A stretch of 64,000 nt of DNA from Pseudomonas tensinigenes (GCF_014268445.2 NZ_CP077089.1:1977501-2041500), one strand, 5' to 3'; counted from the first letter of the stretch, positions 51,549-61,279 are shown. The notes: generated by a model not told the origin, from the letters alone. Numbers and translations: made by a program.

Positions 51549-52896
51549 ACGCACCAGTTTCGCCAAGCGCCTGAGCACTTACGCTGAGGCTACCGAGATT
51601 GCCGGCGCGCCGATTCTTGAAGGTCGCCTGCTGCGCATGGTTGGCCTCACCCTCGAAGCCGAAGGCCTGCGCGCCGCCATGGGCACGCGTTGCCTGGTGA
51701 TCAATGACGACAGCTATCACCCGTCTCAGGTGGAAGCGGAAGTCATGGGTTTCTCTGGCAGCAAGGTTTTCCTGATGCCGGTCGGCAGCGTTGCCGGCAT
51801 CGCCCCCGGCGCCCGTGTGGTGCCTTTGGCTGATACCGGTCGTTTGCCGATGGGCATGAGCATGCTCGGTCGCGTGCTCGATGGCGCCGGACGTGCGCTG
51901 GATGGCAAGGGCGGCATGAAGGCCGAAGACTGGGTGCCGATGGACGGCCCGACGATCAACCCGCTCAACCGTGATCCGATCAGCGTGCCGCTGGACGTTG
52001 GCATCCGTTGCATCAACGGTTTGCTGACGGTCGGTCGCGGCCAGCGTCTGGGTCTGTTCGCCGGTACCGGTGTCGGTAAATCGGTGTTGCTGGGCATGAT
52101 GACGCGCTTCACCGAGGCCGACATTATCGTCGTTGGCCTGATCGGTGAGCGGGGTCGAGAAGTTAAGGAATTCATCGAGCACAGCCTCGGTGAAGAAGGC
52201 CTCAAGCGCTCCGTGGTCGTCGCCTCGCCGGCGGACGATGCGCCGCTGATGCGTCTGCGCGCCGCGATGTACTGCACGCGGATCGCCGAATATTTCCGCG
52301 ACAAGGGCAAGAACGTCCTGTTGCTGATGGATTCGCTGACCCGTTTCGCCCAGGCGCAGCGGGAAATCGCTCTGGCCATCGGCGAGCCGCCAGCGACCAA
52401 GGGTTATCCGCCATCGGTGTTCGCCAAGTTGCCGAAACTGGTGGAGCGCGCTGGTAACGCGGAGAAGGGCGGCGGTTCGATTACCGCGTTCTACACCGTG
52501 CTGTCCGAGGGCGATGACCAGCAGGACCCGATTGCCGACTCGGCGCGAGGCGTGCTCGACGGCCACATCGTGCTGTCCCGGCGCTTGGCCGAAGAGGGGC
52601 ACTATCCGGCCATCGACATCGAAGCCTCGATCAGCCGGGTAATGCCGGCCGTGGTCTCGGCGGAACACATGCAGCGCGCGCAATACTTCAAACAGTTGTG
52701 GTCGCGTTATCAGCAGAGCCGCGACCTGATCAGCGTCGGCGCTTATGTTGCCGGTGGCGACCGCGAAACCGACATGGCGATTTCCCTGCAACCGCAGTTG
52801 GTCCGGTATCAGCGTCAGGGCCTCAACGACAAAATCAACATGGGCGAAAGCCAGGCCTATCTCGAAACCCTGTTCGCCCCTGCGGCGGGCGGCTAA
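51538..52896 (+). CDS. fliI: Flagellum-specific ATPase FliI
   Basis: This 452-aa hexameric export ATPase is related to F1-beta. Walker A is AGTGVGKS (175-182), [13 protein letters not shown] holds the catalytic Glu, and [47 protein letters not shown] is the Walker B and arginine region. Length and order are as in other Pseudomonas. Confidence 0.98.
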   Translation: MRLERTSFAKRLSTYAEATEIAGAPILEGRLLRMVGLTLEAEGLRAAMGTRCLVINDDSYHPSQVEAEVMGFSGSKVFLMPVGSVAGIAPGARVVPLADTGRLPMGMSMLGRVLDGAGRALDGKGGMKAEDWVPMDGPTINPLNRDPISVPLDVGIRCINGLLTVGRGQRLGLFAGTGVGKSVLLGMMTRFTEADIIVVGLIGERGREVKEFIEHSLGEEGLKRSVVVASPADDAPLMRLRAAMYCTRIAEYFRDKGKNVLLLMDSLTRFAQAQREIALAIGEPPATKGYPPSVFAKLPKLVERAGNAEKGGGSITAFYTVLSEGDDQQDPIADSARGVLDGHIVLSRRLAEEGHYPAIDIEASISRVMPAVVSAEHMQRAQYFKQLWSRYQQSRDLISVGAYVAGGDRETDMAISLQPQLVRYQRQGLNDKINMGESQAYLETLFAPAAGG

Positions 52897-52902
52897 CCGG
52901 TC

Positions 52903-53355
52903 ATGGCCACTGTCAGTCGAGCCGCGCGTCTGGCGCCGGTGGTGGACATGGCCGAGCAGGCCGAGAAAACTGCCGTGCAACGGCTGGGCTATTTCCAGGG
53001 CCAGGTCAAAGTCGCTGAAAGCAAACTGGCTGACCTCAATGCCTTCCGGCTGGATTACTCGCAGCAATGGATCGTGCGCGGCAGCACCGGCGTAAGCGGG
53101 CAATGGCTGCTCGGTTTTCAGGGCTTTCTGGCGCAACTCGACACGGCGGTTGATCAGCAGCGGCAGAGCCTGGTCTGGCACCAGAACAAGCTCGACAAGG
53201 CTCGCGAGGAATGGCAACAGGCGTTCGCCAAGGTCGAAGGGCTGCGCAAACTGGTGCAACGTTATCGCGAAGAGGCGCAACGCCTTGAGGACAAGCGCGA
53301 GCAGAAGCTGCTCGATGAATTGTCGCAGCGTTTGCCGCGACAGAATCCCTTCTGA
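52903..53355 (+). CDS. fliJ: Flagellar export chaperone FliJ
   Basis: This 150-aa protein is almost wholly charged coiled coil (VVDMAEQAEKTAVQRLGYFQGQVKVAESKLADLNAFR ... EGLRKLVQRYREEAQRLEDKREQKLLDELSQR). FliJ is the central stalk of the FliI ring and recycles chaperones. It lies 6 bp after fliI and is last in the fliE operon before a REPIN. Confidence 0.95.
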   Translation: MATVSRAARLAPVVDMAEQAEKTAVQRLGYFQGQVKVAESKLADLNAFRLDYSQQWIVRGSTGVSGQWLLGFQGFLAQLDTAVDQQRQSLVWHQNKLDKAREEWQQAFAKVEGLRKLVQRYREEAQRLEDKREQKLLDELSQRLPRQNPF

Positions 53356-53360
53356 AACAA

Positions 53361-53437
53361 GATCAAGAGATCGCAGCCTTCGGCAGCTCCTACAGGGGAT
53401 CAGTGTAGGAGCTGCCGAAGGCTGCGATCTTTTGATC
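53361..53437. repeat. REPIN, GTAGGAGCTGCCGAAGGCTGCGATC family
   Basis: GATCGCAGCCTTCGGCAGCT (53369-53388) and its inverse (53410-53429) are joined by CCTACAGGGGATCAGTGTAGGA, with outer GATCAA...TTTGATC arms. This is a different REP subfamily from those near phh. It follows the fliJ stop by 5 bp and probably ends the operon. Confidence 0.85.
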
Positions 53438-53513
53438 TGGCTTCTAACCTTGCTGCAACCCTGTCCAAGTGCTAAACCTTGTACAGGTTCGTCAATGACA
53501 AGGAAGCCAGTCA

Positions 53514-53819
53514 ATGTCAGTCGTTACAGAAGTCTCTCCAGATGGTCAAAAACTGACGATTTTGGTCAAGGGTCGCTTTGATTTTGGTCGCCATCAGGAG
53601 TTTCGCGAGTCCTATGAGCGACTCAAAGAGAAACCCGAATCCATTGTGGTCGACCTGAAAGAAGCCACTTACCTCGACAGTTCCGCACTGGGCATGTTGC
53701 TCCTGCTGCGCGATCACGCCGGCGGTGACAATTCGGACGTGCGCGTGGTCAACAGCAACTCCGACGTGCGCAAGATCCTCGCCATCTCCAATTTCGACAA
53801 GCTCTTCGACATCAGTTGA
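53514..53819 (+). CDS. hsbA: Anti-sigma factor antagonist HsbA (STAS)
   Basis: This 101-aa STAS-domain protein carries the phospho-acceptor motif TYLDSSALGMLLLL. S56 is at the position of the HsbR-phosphorylated serine in P. aeruginosa HsbA. It switches partners between the anti-sigma factor FlgM and a diguanylate cyclase, linking the HptB pathway to motility and biofilm (established in P. aeruginosa). AAGGAAG precedes ATG 53514. hsbR follows with near overlap. Confidence 0.92.
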   Translation: MSVVTEVSPDGQKLTILVKGRFDFGRHQEFRESYERLKEKPESIVVDLKEATYLDSSALGMLLLLRDHAGGDNSDVRVVNSNSDVRKILAISNFDKLFDIS

Positions 53820-53824
53820 CGGCC

Positions 53825-55528
53825 ATGCAGGTGCAAGAGCCGCTGACCATTCTGATCGCCGAAGACAGCGCCGCCGATCGCTTATTGCTGTCGACCATCG
53901 TCCGCCGCCAGGGTCACCAGGTCCTGACGGCGGCCAACGGTGCCGAAGCGCTCGATCTGTTTCGCCGTCAGCAACCCGATCTGGTCTTGATGGACGCGAT
54001 GATGCCGGTCATGGACGGCTTTGAGGCCGCAAGGCAGATCAAGGCGTTGGCCGGCGAAACGCTTGTGCCGATCATCTTCCTGACGTCGCTGACCGAAAGC
54101 GAGGCGCTGGCCCGTTGTCTGGAGGCGGGTGGTGACGACTTTCTGGCGAAGCCTTACAACCAGGTGATCCTTGCCGCCAAAATCAAGGCGATGGATCGCT
54201 TGCGCCGCTTGCAGGCGACCGTGCTGCAACAGCGCGACCTGATCGCCAAACACCATGATTACCTGCTAAACGAGCAACGTGTGGCCAAAGCGGTGTTCGA
54301 CAAGGTGGCGCACTCCGGTTGCCTCAGCGCGCCGAATATTCGCTACCTGCAATCACCGTACGCGCTGTTCAACGGCGACTTGCTGCTGGCGGCGTACACG
54401 CCGGCGGGCGACATGCATGTGTTGCTCGGCGATTTCACCGGTCACGGCTTGCCGGCAGCAGTGGGCGCGATGCCGCTCGCCGAAGTCTTTTATGGCATGA
54501 CCGCCAAGGGATATGGCTTGGCCGAAACCCTGCGTGAAATGAACGCAAAGCTCAAACGTATCCTACCGGTGGACATGTTTTGCTGTGCGACGCTGCTGTG
54601 CCTGAGCTTTCAGCGACGTTCTGTAGAAGTATGGAATGGCGGCATGCCCGACGGGTATTTGCACCGGATCGCCACGGGCGAACGCGAGCCACTGAGCGCG
54701 CGTCATTTGCCGCTCGGTGTGCTGAGTCCGCTAGCGTTCGATGACCGTACTGAAGTGCATTCGATGACGGTCGGGGATCGGGTTTTTCTGCTGTCTGACG
54801 GCGTCATCGACACCAGTGATGTCAACGATCAGTTGTTCGGCGTCGAGCGTTTGCAGCAGGTGTTCGCCGCCAATCGCGAGCCGGATCGCTTATTCGAGGA
54901 TATCGAGCAGGCGCTGCGGGATTTTCGCGGCGAGGCGCGCGACGATGTCAGCATGGTCGAGGTCAGCCTGCTGGAAACGGCGCAGGTCAAGCCGTCGGCC
55001 CCGGTGTATTCCGACAGCGGCCAGTCGTGCCCGCTCGACTGGTCGGTGAGTTTCGAATTCCGTGGCGCCACGCTCAAGCGTTTCAATCCGTTGCCGTACC
55101 TGCTGCAGTTGCTGCTTGAGGTGCATGGGTTGCGGGCGCAGAGTGGTGCTTTGTATAGCGTGCTCGCCGAGTTGTATTCCAATGCGCTGGAGCATGGCGT
55201 GCTCGGTCTGGATTCCAGTCTCAAGCGCGATGCGGCGGGTTTCGCTCGCTACTATCAGCAGCGCAATGATCGTCTCGAGGCGCTGCAGGACGGTTTCGTA
55301 CGCGTGCATTTGCAGGTGCAGCCACAAGGCGAGGGCGGTTGTCTGGTGATTCGGGTTGAAGACAGCGGCAAGGGATTTGATGTGGCGCGAGTCATGGAGC
55401 GTCCGCTGGACGGCGTCCGTTTGTCGGGGCGCGGCGTCAGTCTGGTCCGGCAATTGGGGCGCAACGCCAGTTGGTCGGACGAAGGTCGTAGTGCCCGCGT
55501 GGAGTTTTCCTGGGTGGTTGAGGCATAA
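53825..55528 (+). CDS. hsbR: HsbR response regulator with PP2C phosphatase and kinase domains
   Basis: This 567-aa protein has a receiver (1-125) with phospho-acceptor D57 (LVLMDAMMPVMDG), a PP2C/SpoIIE serine phosphatase domain (about 160-385; LLGDFTGHGLPAAVGAMPLAE, LSDGVIDTSD, DDVSMVEV), and a C-terminal HATPase/anti-sigma kinase domain (about 410-565; LAELYSNALEHGVLGL, VEDSGKGFD). It dephosphorylates or phosphorylates HsbA depending on HptB input. ATG 53825 is used; TTG 53816, overlapping the hsbA stop, is an alternative adding three residues. Confidence 0.93.
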   Translation: MQVQEPLTILIAEDSAADRLLLSTIVRRQGHQVLTAANGAEALDLFRRQQPDLVLMDAMMPVMDGFEAARQIKALAGETLVPIIFLTSLTESEALARCLEAGGDDFLAKPYNQVILAAKIKAMDRLRRLQATVLQQRDLIAKHHDYLLNEQRVAKAVFDKVAHSGCLSAPNIRYLQSPYALFNGDLLLAAYTPAGDMHVLLGDFTGHGLPAAVGAMPLAEVFYGMTAKGYGLAETLREMNAKLKRILPVDMFCCATLLCLSFQRRSVEVWNGGMPDGYLHRIATGEREPLSARHLPLGVLSPLAFDDRTEVHSMTVGDRVFLLSDGVIDTSDVNDQLFGVERLQQVFAANREPDRLFEDIEQALRDFRGEARDDVSMVEVSLLETAQVKPSAPVYSDSGQSCPLDWSVSFEFRGATLKRFNPLPYLLQLLLEVHGLRAQSGALYSVLAELYSNALEHGVLGLDSSLKRDAAGFARYYQQRNDRLEALQDGFVRVHLQVQPQGEGGCLVIRVEDSGKGFDVARVMERPLDGVRLSGRGVSLVRQLGRNASWSDEGRSARVEFSWVVEA

Positions 55529-55559
55529 TCCGCGCAATTCTTGATCAAGGAGTGAACAA

Positions 55560-55907
55560 GTGACTGACACACATATTGATCGCGAGGCGCTGAGCGTACT
55601 GCGCGAAGTCATGGAGGGGGGTTATCCGGAGCTTCTGGATACCTTTCTGGCGGATTCCGAAAGTCGCTTGGGCGAGTTGCAAAAGACCTCTGATGCCAAG
55701 GTGTTGTCGGAAGTTGCCCATAGTTTCAAGGGCAGCGCCAGCAACATGGGCGCTGTCCGCTTGGCGGCGCTCTGCCAGGAACTCGAATCGGACGCAAAAG
55801 ACAAGAGCCCGGCGGAAATAGTCAAACTGGTCGCTGAGATCAGTGGCGAATTTGCTGAAGTTCGCCCGGTTTACGAAAGCGAAAAACATCCCGCTCACAC
55901 GCACTGA
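55560..55907 (+). CDS. hptB: Histidine phosphotransfer protein HptB
   Basis: This 115-aa HPt-domain protein has phospho-acceptor H54 in EVAHSFKGSASNMGAVRLAAL. In P. aeruginosa it collects phosphate from several hybrid kinases and passes it to HsbR, controlling swarming and RsmY. GTG 55560 is preceded by AAGGAG. It is last of the hsbA-hsbR-hptB set lying inside the flagellar cluster between fliJ and fliK. Confidence 0.93.
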   Translation: MTDTHIDREALSVLREVMEGGYPELLDTFLADSESRLGELQKTSDAKVLSEVAHSFKGSASNMGAVRLAALCQELESDAKDKSPAEIVKLVAEISGEFAEVRPVYESEKHPAHTH

Positions 55908-55946
55908 TCCCGCCGCCCGGCGCTTTTCTCAAGCGTCGGGCGAAAC

Positions 55947-55962
55947 TGGCCCGGCACTTGCA
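55947..55962 (+). promoter_or_regulatory. Sigma-54 promoter of fliK
   Basis: TGGCCCGGCACTTGCA matches TGGCACG-N4-TTGCW except one base in the -24 box. It ends 49 bp before the fliK ATG, the same distance seen for fleS and fliL. Confidence 0.85.
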
Positions 55963-56011
55963 GCTATCTCCGTAACTGTACCTACGATCCCAGTGCAGCG
56001 GAGACCGTTTC

Positions 56012-57382
56012 ATGCCTGCGACCCCCAACATCCTTCTTCAGAATGCCGCTCAGGCCAAGGCGCAAGCCGCCTCGGCCAAAACGTCGGCGATGGCCGTAGA
56101 CACTGGGGATAAAGCCTCAAGCTTCGCTAAAGTGTTCGCCGATCAGGGATCGGGCAAGCCTGTTGCCAGCACTGACAACTCGCCCAAGCCGTCGCGTGAC
56201 AAAGTGGCCGACAACAGCGGCAAAAAAGATATCGGCAAGGATCAGTCTGCCGCTGCACAACCGGCAGTTGCCGACAGCGGCAACGACTTGCCTGCCGATA
56301 AAACCGTAGCGACCGATGACACCGCCGCCAGCAGCGACGACAGCGCGGACAGCACCCAGACCCCAGTGGTGGATGCTGCGCCGGTTGACCCGACGCTTGA
56401 TCCGGCATTGGTCGCCGCTGTGCAGCCAGTGGTCACGGCGCCAGTGGCGCAAGCCCCGGCCGTTGTCGCCACCGTCCAGCCTGAAGCTGAAACACCTGCG
56501 CTCGCCGCATTGCCGGGTATGGTCAAAGATCCGGCACCGACCACCGACAGCGATTTCGACCCTTCGGCCGATCCGCTCGACTCGCTGCCGGCCGTGCGCA
56601 TGGCGATGGAGCAGGGCGGGCACATTTCCGCCGCCAGCCAGGCGCAACCGAAAACGACGCCTGCTCAGGCTCAGGCCGACGGCGAATTGACTGCGGCGCA
56701 GAACTTCGCCGCCGGCATGGCCAGCATGCTTGACGTGCAAGCCGACAAGGACAGCACCAGCCAGGGTGGCGAGAAAGCCTTCAGCGGTTTGATCGACGAT
56801 GGCCTCAAAGATCTCAAGACGGCGACCAGCGATACCCGCGTGGATGACTTCGCCAACCGTCTGGCGGCATTGACGCAGGCCGCCACGCCGAAGACCGCGA
56901 ACGCGGTGCCGGTGAATCAGCCGATCGCCATGCATCAGAGCGGCTGGACCGAAGAAATCGTCAACCGCGTCATGTATCTGTCGAGCGCCAATCTGAAGGC
57001 GGCGGACATTCAGTTGCAGCCGGCCGAGTTGGGCCGTCTGGACATTCGCGTGAATATGGTCCCTGACCAGCAGACCCAGGTCACGTTCATGAGCGCGCAT
57101 CCAAGCGTGCGTGAAGCGCTCGACGGGCAGATGCATCGTCTGCGCGATATGTTCAACCAGCAGGGCATGGGCCAGGTCGACGTCAATGTCTCCGACCAGA
57201 ACCGTGGCTGGCAGGGCCAGCAAGGTCAGGAGCAGGCGCAGCAGGGCCAGAGCGGTCGCACCAGCGCTGCCGGCGGTCGCCTCGATTCGGCGGATGAAGA
57301 ATTGGCGCCTGCCGCCATTGCTGACGCCGCTGCGCAAACCACCAGCGTGATCGGCAGCAGCGCCGTCGACTACTACGCCTGA
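56012..57382 (+). CDS. fliK: Hook-length control protein FliK
   Basis: This 456-aa secreted ruler stops hook growth and switches export specificity at FlhB. Residues 1-300 are Ala/Pro/Asp/Ser-rich and disordered, as in other FliK. The C-terminal Flg_hook domain (about 305-405) includes EIVNRVMYLSSANLKAADIQLQPAELGRLDIRVNMVPDQQTQVTFMSAHPSVREALDGQMHRLRDMFNQQGM. The protein ends in a Gln-rich segment and DYYA. It is monocistronic: own sigma-54 promoter and a repeat array downstream. Confidence 0.95.
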   Translation: MPATPNILLQNAAQAKAQAASAKTSAMAVDTGDKASSFAKVFADQGSGKPVASTDNSPKPSRDKVADNSGKKDIGKDQSAAAQPAVADSGNDLPADKTVATDDTAASSDDSADSTQTPVVDAAPVDPTLDPALVAAVQPVVTAPVAQAPAVVATVQPEAETPALAALPGMVKDPAPTTDSDFDPSADPLDSLPAVRMAMEQGGHISAASQAQPKTTPAQAQADGELTAAQNFAAGMASMLDVQADKDSTSQGGEKAFSGLIDDGLKDLKTATSDTRVDDFANRLAALTQAATPKTANAVPVNQPIAMHQSGWTEEIVNRVMYLSSANLKAADIQLQPAELGRLDIRVNMVPDQQTQVTFMSAHPSVREALDGQMHRLRDMFNQQGMGQVDVNVSDQNRGWQGQQGQEQAQQGQSGRTSAAGGRLDSADEELAPAAIADAAAQTTSVIGSSAVDYYA

Positions 57383-57394
57383 TCAAATCAACAG

Positions 57395-57971
57395 CCCCTC
57401 ACCCTAACCCTCTCCCGGAGGGAGAGGGGACTGATCGAGGGATGCTCGCGAAGTACGCCGACCTGATAGTTCTGCTGTGAATCCATAATCGATCCGGTCT
57501 TTCAGGTCGACGTATCACGACGGGGCCCCTCACCCTAGCCCTCTCCCGGAGGGAGAGGGGACTGATCGGGGGATGCTCGTGAAGTACGCCGACCTGATAA
57601 TTCTGCTGTGAATCCATAGTCGACTCGGTATTTCAGGTCGACGTATCACGACGGGGCCCCTCACCCTAGCCCTCTCCCAGAGGGAGAGGGGACTGATTGG
57701 GGGATGCTCGTGAAGTACGCCGACCTGATAATTCTGCTGTGAATCCATAGTCGACTCGGTCTTTCAGGTCGACGTTTCGCGACAGGGCACCTCGCCCTCA
57801 CCCTAGCCCTCTCCCGGAGGGAGAGGGGACTGATTGGGGGATGCTTGTGAAGTACGCCGACCGGATACTTCTGCTGTGAATCCATAGTCGACTCGGTCTT
57901 TCAGGTCGACGTATCACGACCAAACACCTCGGTCGGCCCCCTCTCCCTCCGGGAGAGGGCTGGGGTGAGGG
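57395..57971. repeat. Tandem array of four approx. 131-bp units with inverted end
   Basis: Units start at 57395, 57526, 57657 and 57794 (periods 131, 131, 137). Each begins CCCCTCACCCTA(A/G)CCCTC, contains the hairpin CCCTCTCCCGGAGGGAGAGG, then GAAGTACGCCGACC, TTCTGCTGTGAATCCATA and a GTCGAC...GTCGAC pair. A reversed copy of the hairpin segment closes the array at about 57936-57971. Short open frames across the array repeat with the unit and are not genes. It fills the 697-bp fliK-fliL gap apart from the fliL promoter. Confidence 0.92.
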
Positions 57972-58013
57972 TGCCTTTGACTTTAGCGTTGTCTCCACCA
58001 TCACCGACACTTC

Positions 58014-58029
58014 TGGCATAACACTTGCT
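58014..58029 (+). promoter_or_regulatory. Sigma-54 promoter of fliL operon
   Basis: TGGCATAACACTTGCT has GG-N10-GC spacing, a perfect -12 and TGGCA in the -24. It ends 50 bp before the fliL ATG and 43 bp after the repeat array. Confidence 0.82.
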
Positions 58030-58079
58030 CTTGCCTTGCCGTGCGACTGTGAAAACCCGAATAGTGACGGATTATTGGC

Positions 58080-58583
58080 ATGGCGAAGAGCGAAACAGCA
58101 GCAGTGAAAGACCCCGCAACCAAAGGCAAACTCAAGCTGATCATTGTGATCGTGCTGGCGTTGCTGTTGGCCATTGGTGCATCCGTGGGGGCGACCTGGT
58201 TCTTCATGCACAGCGCCCAGAGCAAACCTGCCGAGGCCGCCGATGCGGCGCCTGTCGGCAAGCAGCCAGCGATCTTCGAGCCGATGGCGCCAGCGTTTGT
58301 CGCCAACTACAACCAGAACGGCCGTCAGCGCTACATGCAGGTGAGCATCACCATGCTGGCGCGTAACCAGGCCGATCTGGAAGCGCTCAAAGTGCACATG
58401 CCGGTAATCCGCAACAACCTGGTGATGCTCTTCTCCGGTCAGGATTTCGCCACCTTGGCGACCCCGGTCGGCCAGGAGATGTTGCGCCAGAAGGCCACAG
58501 CCAGCGTCCAGGAAGTGGCGCAGAAAGAGCTCGGCAAAGTGGTGATCGAACAGTTGCTTTTCACTAATTTCGTACTGCAGTAG
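58080..58583 (+). CDS. fliL: Flagellar basal-body protein FliL
   Basis: This 167-aa single-span inner-membrane protein stabilises the stator. The membrane helix is at about 19-44 (LIIVIVLALLLAIGASVGATWFFM). The periplasmic domain has FEPMAPAFVANYNQNGRQRYMQVSITM and ends LGKVVIEQLLFTNFVLQ, typical of FliL. It is first of fliLMNOPQR-flhB. Confidence 0.96.
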   Translation: MAKSETAAVKDPATKGKLKLIIVIVLALLLAIGASVGATWFFMHSAQSKPAEAADAAPVGKQPAIFEPMAPAFVANYNQNGRQRYMQVSITMLARNQADLEALKVHMPVIRNNLVMLFSGQDFATLATPVGQEMLRQKATASVQEVAQKELGKVVIEQLLFTNFVLQ

Positions 58584-58592
58584 GAACACGAC

Positions 58593-59561
58593 ATGGCCGT
58601 GCAGGATCTGCTGTCCCAGGATGAAATCGACGCGCTGTTGCATGGCGTCGACGATGGTCTGGTACAGACCGATAACGCTGCCGAACCCGGCAGTGTCAAA
58701 AGCTACGACCTGACCAGCCAGGATCGCATCGTCCGTGGACGCATGCCGACTCTGGAAATGATCAACGAGCGTTTTGCCCGCTACACCCGCATCAGCATGT
58801 TCAACATGCTGCGCCGCTCGGCGGACGTTGCCGTCGGTGGCGTACAGGTGATGAAGTTCGGCGAATACGTGCACTCGCTGTACGTACCGACCAGCCTCAA
58901 CCTGGTCAAGATCAAACCGTTACGCGGCACCGCGCTGTTCATCCTCGACGCCAAACTGGTGTTCAAACTGGTGGACAACTTCTTCGGCGGCGACGGCCGT
59001 CACGCCAAGATCGAAGGGCGTGAATTCACCCCGACCGAACTGCGCGTGGTGCGCATGGTGCTGGAGCAGGCCTTCGTCGATTTGAAAGAAGCCTGGCAGG
59101 CGATCATGGAAGTCAACTTCGAGTACATCAACTCGGAAGTAAACCCGGCCATGGCCAACATCGTCGGCCCGAGCGAAGCGATCGTAGTCTCCACGTTCCA
59201 CATCGAACTCGATGGCGGTGGCGGCGACCTGCACGTGACCATGCCGTACTCGATGATCGAGCCGGTGCGCGAAATGCTCGACGCCGGTTTCCAGTCCGAC
59301 CTCGACGATCAGGACGAGCGCTGGGTCAACGCCCTGCGTCAGGACGTACTCGATGTCGATGTGCCGATCGGCGCCACCGTGGCTCGCCGCCAGTTGAAAC
59401 TGCGCGACATCCTGCACATGCAGCCGGGCGATGTGATCCCGGTCGAGATGCCGGACGAAATGATCATGCGCGCCAACGGCGTGCCGGCCTTCAAGGTCAA
59501 GATGGGCTCGCACAAAGGCAACCTCGCGTTGCAAGTGATCGAGCCGATCGAGCGTCGCTGA
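58593..59561 (+). CDS. fliM: Motor switch protein FliM
   Basis: This 322-aa C-ring protein has the CheY-P binding peptide LSQDEIDALLHG at residues 7-18, a middle domain with GGVQVMKFGEYVHSLYVPTSLN and a C-terminal SpoA domain (VPIGATVARRQLKLRDILHMQPGDVIPVEMPDEMIM). It follows fliL by 9 bp. Confidence 0.98.
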   Translation: MAVQDLLSQDEIDALLHGVDDGLVQTDNAAEPGSVKSYDLTSQDRIVRGRMPTLEMINERFARYTRISMFNMLRRSADVAVGGVQVMKFGEYVHSLYVPTSLNLVKIKPLRGTALFILDAKLVFKLVDNFFGGDGRHAKIEGREFTPTELRVVRMVLEQAFVDLKEAWQAIMEVNFEYINSEVNPAMANIVGPSEAIVVSTFHIELDGGGGDLHVTMPYSMIEPVREMLDAGFQSDLDDQDERWVNALRQDVLDVDVPIGATVARRQLKLRDILHMQPGDVIPVEMPDEMIMRANGVPAFKVKMGSHKGNLALQVIEPIERR

Positions 59562-59615
59562 AGCGGCGCTCCAACCCCCCAAGCATTTAACTGAATTTTT
59601 GCCCGCCGAGGACAA

Positions 59616-60068
59616 ATGATGAACGACGATATGAACGCCCAGGACGACCAGGCACTGGCTGACGAATGGGCTGCTGCCCTGGAAGAAACCGGTGACGGTC
59701 AAGCTGACATCGACGCCTTGCTGGCCGCCGACGCAGCCGGCGGCTCGCGTCTGCCGATGGAAGAGTTCGGCAGCGTGCCGAAGAACAACGATCCGGTGAC
59801 CCTCGACGGCCCGAACCTGGACGTGATCCTCGACATCCCGGTATCGATCTCGATGGAAGTCGGCAGCACCGACATCAACATCCGCAACCTGCTGCAACTC
59901 AACCAGGGTTCGGTGATCGAGCTCGATCGTCTGGCCGGCGAGCCGCTGGACGTGCTGGTCAACGGCACCCTGATCGCGCACGGCGAAGTAGTAGTGGTCA
60001 ACGAAAAGTTCGGCATCCGCCTGACTGACGTGATCAGCCCAAGCGAACGCATCAAGAAGCTGCGCTGA
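59616..60068 (+). CDS. fliN: Motor switch protein FliN
   Basis: This 150-aa protein has an acidic N-terminal half (DDMNAQDDQALADEWAAALEE) before the SpoA domain (about 65-148; NLDVILDIPVSISMEVGSTDINIRNLLQLNQGSVIELDRLAGEPLDVLVNG). GAGGACAA precedes ATG 59616; a second ATG follows at once. fliO starts directly after the stop. Confidence 0.97.
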   Translation: MMNDDMNAQDDQALADEWAAALEETGDGQADIDALLAADAAGGSRLPMEEFGSVPKNNDPVTLDGPNLDVILDIPVSISMEVGSTDINIRNLLQLNQGSVIELDRLAGEPLDVLVNGTLIAHGEVVVVNEKFGIRLTDVISPSERIKKLR

Positions 60069-60521
60069 GTGAAACGGTTTCTCTGGGCTCTGCTGGCATT
60101 GCCATTGAGCGTGCTGGCTGCCGAGCCGTCGACAGCCACGACAGTGCCTGCCGCCACCGCGCCGATGGTCACCAGCGGCGTGGCCGGGCAACTGACGCAA
60201 CTGGTGTTTGGCCTGTTGCTGGTGCTGGGCGTGATCTTCTTCCTCGCTTGGCTGTTGCGCAGGGTGCAGCAGGCCGGGCCGGCAGGCAAAGGGCAAGTGA
60301 TCGAGCTGATCGGCTCACGCGCACTGAGTCCGCGTGACCGCTTGCTGCTGGTGCAGGTCGGCAACGAGCAGATTCTGCTCGGCCTGAGCCCCGGCACCAT
60401 CACCGCGCTGCACGTGCTCAAGGAGCCGGTCGAGGTGCCGAGTACCAGCGAGAAAGCGACCCCGGAATTTGCCCAGCATCTGCTGAAGATACTCGGCAAG
60501 GATCAGAAGGATACGAAGTAA
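60069..60521 (+). CDS. fliO: Flagellar export protein FliO
   Basis: This 150-aa membrane protein helps assemble the FliP ring. It has a signal-like N-terminus ([19 protein letters not shown]) and a membrane helix at about 44-63 ([25 protein letters not shown]). A cytosolic FliO domain with [33 protein letters not shown] follows. It starts with GTG 60069, and its stop overlaps the fliP start (TAATG). Confidence 0.94.
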   Translation: MKRFLWALLALPLSVLAAEPSTATTVPAATAPMVTSGVAGQLTQLVFGLLLVLGVIFFLAWLLRRVQQAGPAGKGQVIELIGSRALSPRDRLLLVQVGNEQILLGLSPGTITALHVLKEPVEVPSTSEKATPEFAQHLLKILGKDQKDTK

Positions 60522-61279
60522 TGGGTGCGCTACGCATCGTCTTGACGCTGGCCCTGATGCTGGCCGCGCCGCTGGCGTTCGCCGCCGATCCGTTGTCGAT
60601 CCCGGCGATCACGCTGGGCACCAACGCCGATGGCGCGCAGGAGTATTCGGTCAGTCTGCAGATCCTGCTGATCATGACCGCGCTGAGCTTCATCCCGGCG
60701 GCCGTGATTCTGATGACCAGCTTCACCCGGATCATCATCGTCTTCTCGATCCTGCGTCAGGCCCTCGGCCTGCAACAGACGCCGTCGAACCAGATCCTCA
60801 CCGGCATGGCACTGTTCCTGACCCTGTTCATCATGGCCCCGGTGTTCGACCGGGTGAACAAGGACGCGCTGCAACCGTATCTGGCGGAAACCCTTACCGC
60901 CCAGCAAGCGGTGGAGAAGGCCCAGGTGCCAATCAAGGACTTCATGCTCGCGCAGACCCGCACCAGCGATCTCGAACTGTTCATGCGCCTGTCCAAGCGC
61001 ACCGACATCGCCACCCCGGATCAGGCGCCGCTGACCATTCTGGTGCCGGCGTTCGTCACCTCCGAGCTTAAAACCGCGTTCCAGATCGGCTTCATGATCT
61101 TCATTCCGTTCCTGATCATCGACCTCGTCGTGGCCAGTGTGCTGATGGCGATGGGTATGATGATGCTGTCGCCGCTGATCATCTCGCTGCCGTTCAAGAT
61201 CATGCTGTTCGTGCTGGTGGATGGCTGGGCGCTGATCATCGGCACCCTGGCCAGCAGTTTTGGAGGTGTCTCGCCATGA
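60521..61279 (+). CDS. fliP: Flagellar export gate protein FliP
   Basis: This 252-aa export-gate core has a cleavable signal peptide ([17 protein letters not shown]) and four membrane helices. Family signatures include [39 protein letters not shown] and [26 protein letters not shown]. It overlaps fliO and fliQ. Confidence 0.98.
   Translation: MGALRIVLTLALMLAAPLAFAADPLSIPAITLGTNADGAQEYSVSLQILLIMTALSFIPAAVILMTSFTRIIIVFSILRQALGLQQTPSNQILTGMALFLTLFIMAPVFDRVNKDALQPYLAETLTAQQAVEKAQVPIKDFMLAQTRTSDLELFMRLSKRTDIATPDQAPLTILVPAFVTSELKTAFQIGFMIFIPFLIIDLVVASVLMAMGMMMLSPLIISLPFKIMLFVLVDGWALIIGTLASSFGGVSP

Noticed and set aside
53437..53454. Sigma-54-like TGGCTTCTAACCTTGCT upstream of hsbA
   Set aside because: GG and GC are separated by 11 bases rather than the required 10.
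57395..57971. CRISPR-like array
   Set aside because: Units are contiguous tandem repeats of about 131 bp with no short-repeat/variable-spacer alternation and no cas genes.
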